A stretch of 64,000 nt of DNA, taken from the NCBI GenBank assembly GCA_945883845.1, contig CAMCYI010000017.1:1-64000 (forward strand), in the 5' to 3' direction. Below are positions 63,432 to 64,000 of the stretch, piece after piece. How positions within the stretch are numbered: the stretch's first letter is position 1; each line of letters starts with the position of its first letter. Under the pieces are notes generated by a model. That model was given only the letters and a program-made list of their open reading frames with translations, made no database searches and was not told the DNA's origin. The stretch comes from Bacteriovorax stolpii (lineage in GTDB: Bacteria; Bdellovibrionota; Bacteriovoracia; Bacteriovoracales; Bacteriovoracaceae). Both the position numbers and the translations under genes were made by a program.

Positions 63432-63884
63432 ATGAAAATCCTTTTTATCTCGATCCTCGCTGGCGTCATGCTGTCTTCCTGTGGAAGTAACGATGCAGAA
63501 GTAGACGCGAAATCAGAAACCCGAAGCAATGTGAGAAAGCCCGTAACTTATCACGCCACTGTGACGAGTTCATTTAAGGTCACGCAGAAAGAGATCACTT
63601 TTCTCAAGGACACTCAGGATTCTGAACGTGACAGTAAGGGCTCATGTTTTGTTGAAACGAAGAAAGGTGCAGTTCATACTTTTCGACTTTATGAGAATGA
63701 ACTTTACCTGACAGTTCAGGGACGGGAGCTTGGACTTACAAGGCAGAGCGGTCGTCCTTATTCATTAACGGGAATATGGGTGAATAACTCTGACGATGGC
63801 GTGATGAAGATTCGTCTGGAGATGACTATCAATCAGGCAGCTCAGACCATTAAGATCCATGCAGCCTGCTCAAAGAAAAAATAA
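63432..63884 (+). CDS. Lipoprotein, unknown
   Basis: 150 residues. MKILFISILAGVMLSSC gives a good lipobox (LSSC, Cys17). The mature part has two cysteines (GSCFVE and HAACSKKK) and appears beta-rich. No recognised family. It is 48 bp after the iron-permease-like gene on the same strand. Confidence 0.82.
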   Translation: MKILFISILAGVMLSSCGSNDAEVDAKSETRSNVRKPVTYHATVTSSFKVTQKEITFLKDTQDSERDSKGSCFVETKKGAVHTFRLYENELYLTVQGRELGLTRQSGRPYSLTGIWVNNSDDGVMKIRLEMTINQAAQTIKIHAACSKKK

Positions 63885-63893
63885 AACTGATTT

Positions 63894-64000
63894 TTAGTTG
63901 TCGTGCTTGGCATGGAAGTTTTCAATCGCTCCTGCCATCAGCATTGAATGCGCTCGTATTTTACGGAGTGCCACGACCATATCTGAATACGTAAGTGCTG
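63894..64000 (-). CDS. C-terminal end of a gene cut by the right edge
   Basis: A minus-strand frame is open from the right edge for 34 codons to a TAA at 63894-63896, ending SMLMAGAIENFHAKHDN. Too little to identify. It is convergent with the lipoprotein gene and the composition looks coding. Confidence 0.55.
   Translation of the reverse strand, partial: ALTYSDMVVALRKIRAHSMLMAGAIENFHAKHDN

Noticed and set aside
1..64000. tRNA or rRNA genes
   Set aside because: No cloverleaf or rRNA-like stretch was seen in any of the intergenic gaps, which are all short.

Overview
The window looks like chromosome of a Gram-negative, predatory-type bacterium of the Bdellovibrionota, probably the Bacteriovorax/Peredibacter side. 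This is inferred from gene content (many small secreted proteins and lipoproteins, a long type II secretion operon, a MutA/MutB mutase, the ihfA-merR pair) and not from any rRNA. Nearly all of it is coding. No stretch over 300 bases lacks a gene, and I found no rRNA, tRNA, insertion sequence or CRISPR array.

Left part (1-9400). A membrane-anchored collagen-like protein runs off the left edge. It faces two overlapping genes for secreted proteins, one a HEXXH metalloprotease. A minus-strand operon follows: methylmalonyl-CoA mutase small and large subunits, a small membrane protein, the chaperone GTPase MeaB, and a Cys-repeat lipoprotein coupled to meaB by an ATGA overlap. This is the propionyl-CoA/succinyl-CoA route used in amino-acid, odd-chain lipid or propionate catabolism.

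Middle part (9400-34500). Mixed housekeeping and envelope genes: an HD-domain signalling protein, two methyltransferases, the Prc tail-specific protease, PyrD, RimK/flavodoxin/HMA with a divergent MerC, an M64/M7-like protease, bL31B, TopA, a frameshifted small secreted protein, a PLD-family lipoprotein, type III glutamine synthetase, an M61 peptidase, a HesB-fold protein lacking its C-terminal cysteines, a LysR regulator, a VCBS/ASPIC lipoprotein and an acyl-CoA dehydrogenase.

Type II secretion operon (34650-49010). Twelve genes in the order gspC-D-E-F-G-H-I-J-K-L-M-N, tightly packed or overlapping, followed by a polyprenyl synthase. No prepilin peptidase (gspO) lies in the window. GspC has an unusually long acidic cytoplasmic N-terminus, and GspJ and GspK carry low-complexity Gly/Ala-rich stretches.

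Translation block (49900-52160). infC-rpmI-rplT and then ihfA-merR on the minus strand, with pheS-pheT missing between them. infC appears to start at an AUA codon.

Right part (52240-64000). A guaC/guaB-like gene, a PlsB-like acyltransferase and an unknown gene form one operon. Then comes a cluster of exported haem-c proteins (two CXXCH proteins and a thioredoxin-fold protein on the minus strand; a sorbosone-dehydrogenase-like cytochrome fusion on the plus strand), then small exported proteins and a low-affinity iron-permease-family protein with a possible leaderless promoter. A partial gene runs off the right edge.
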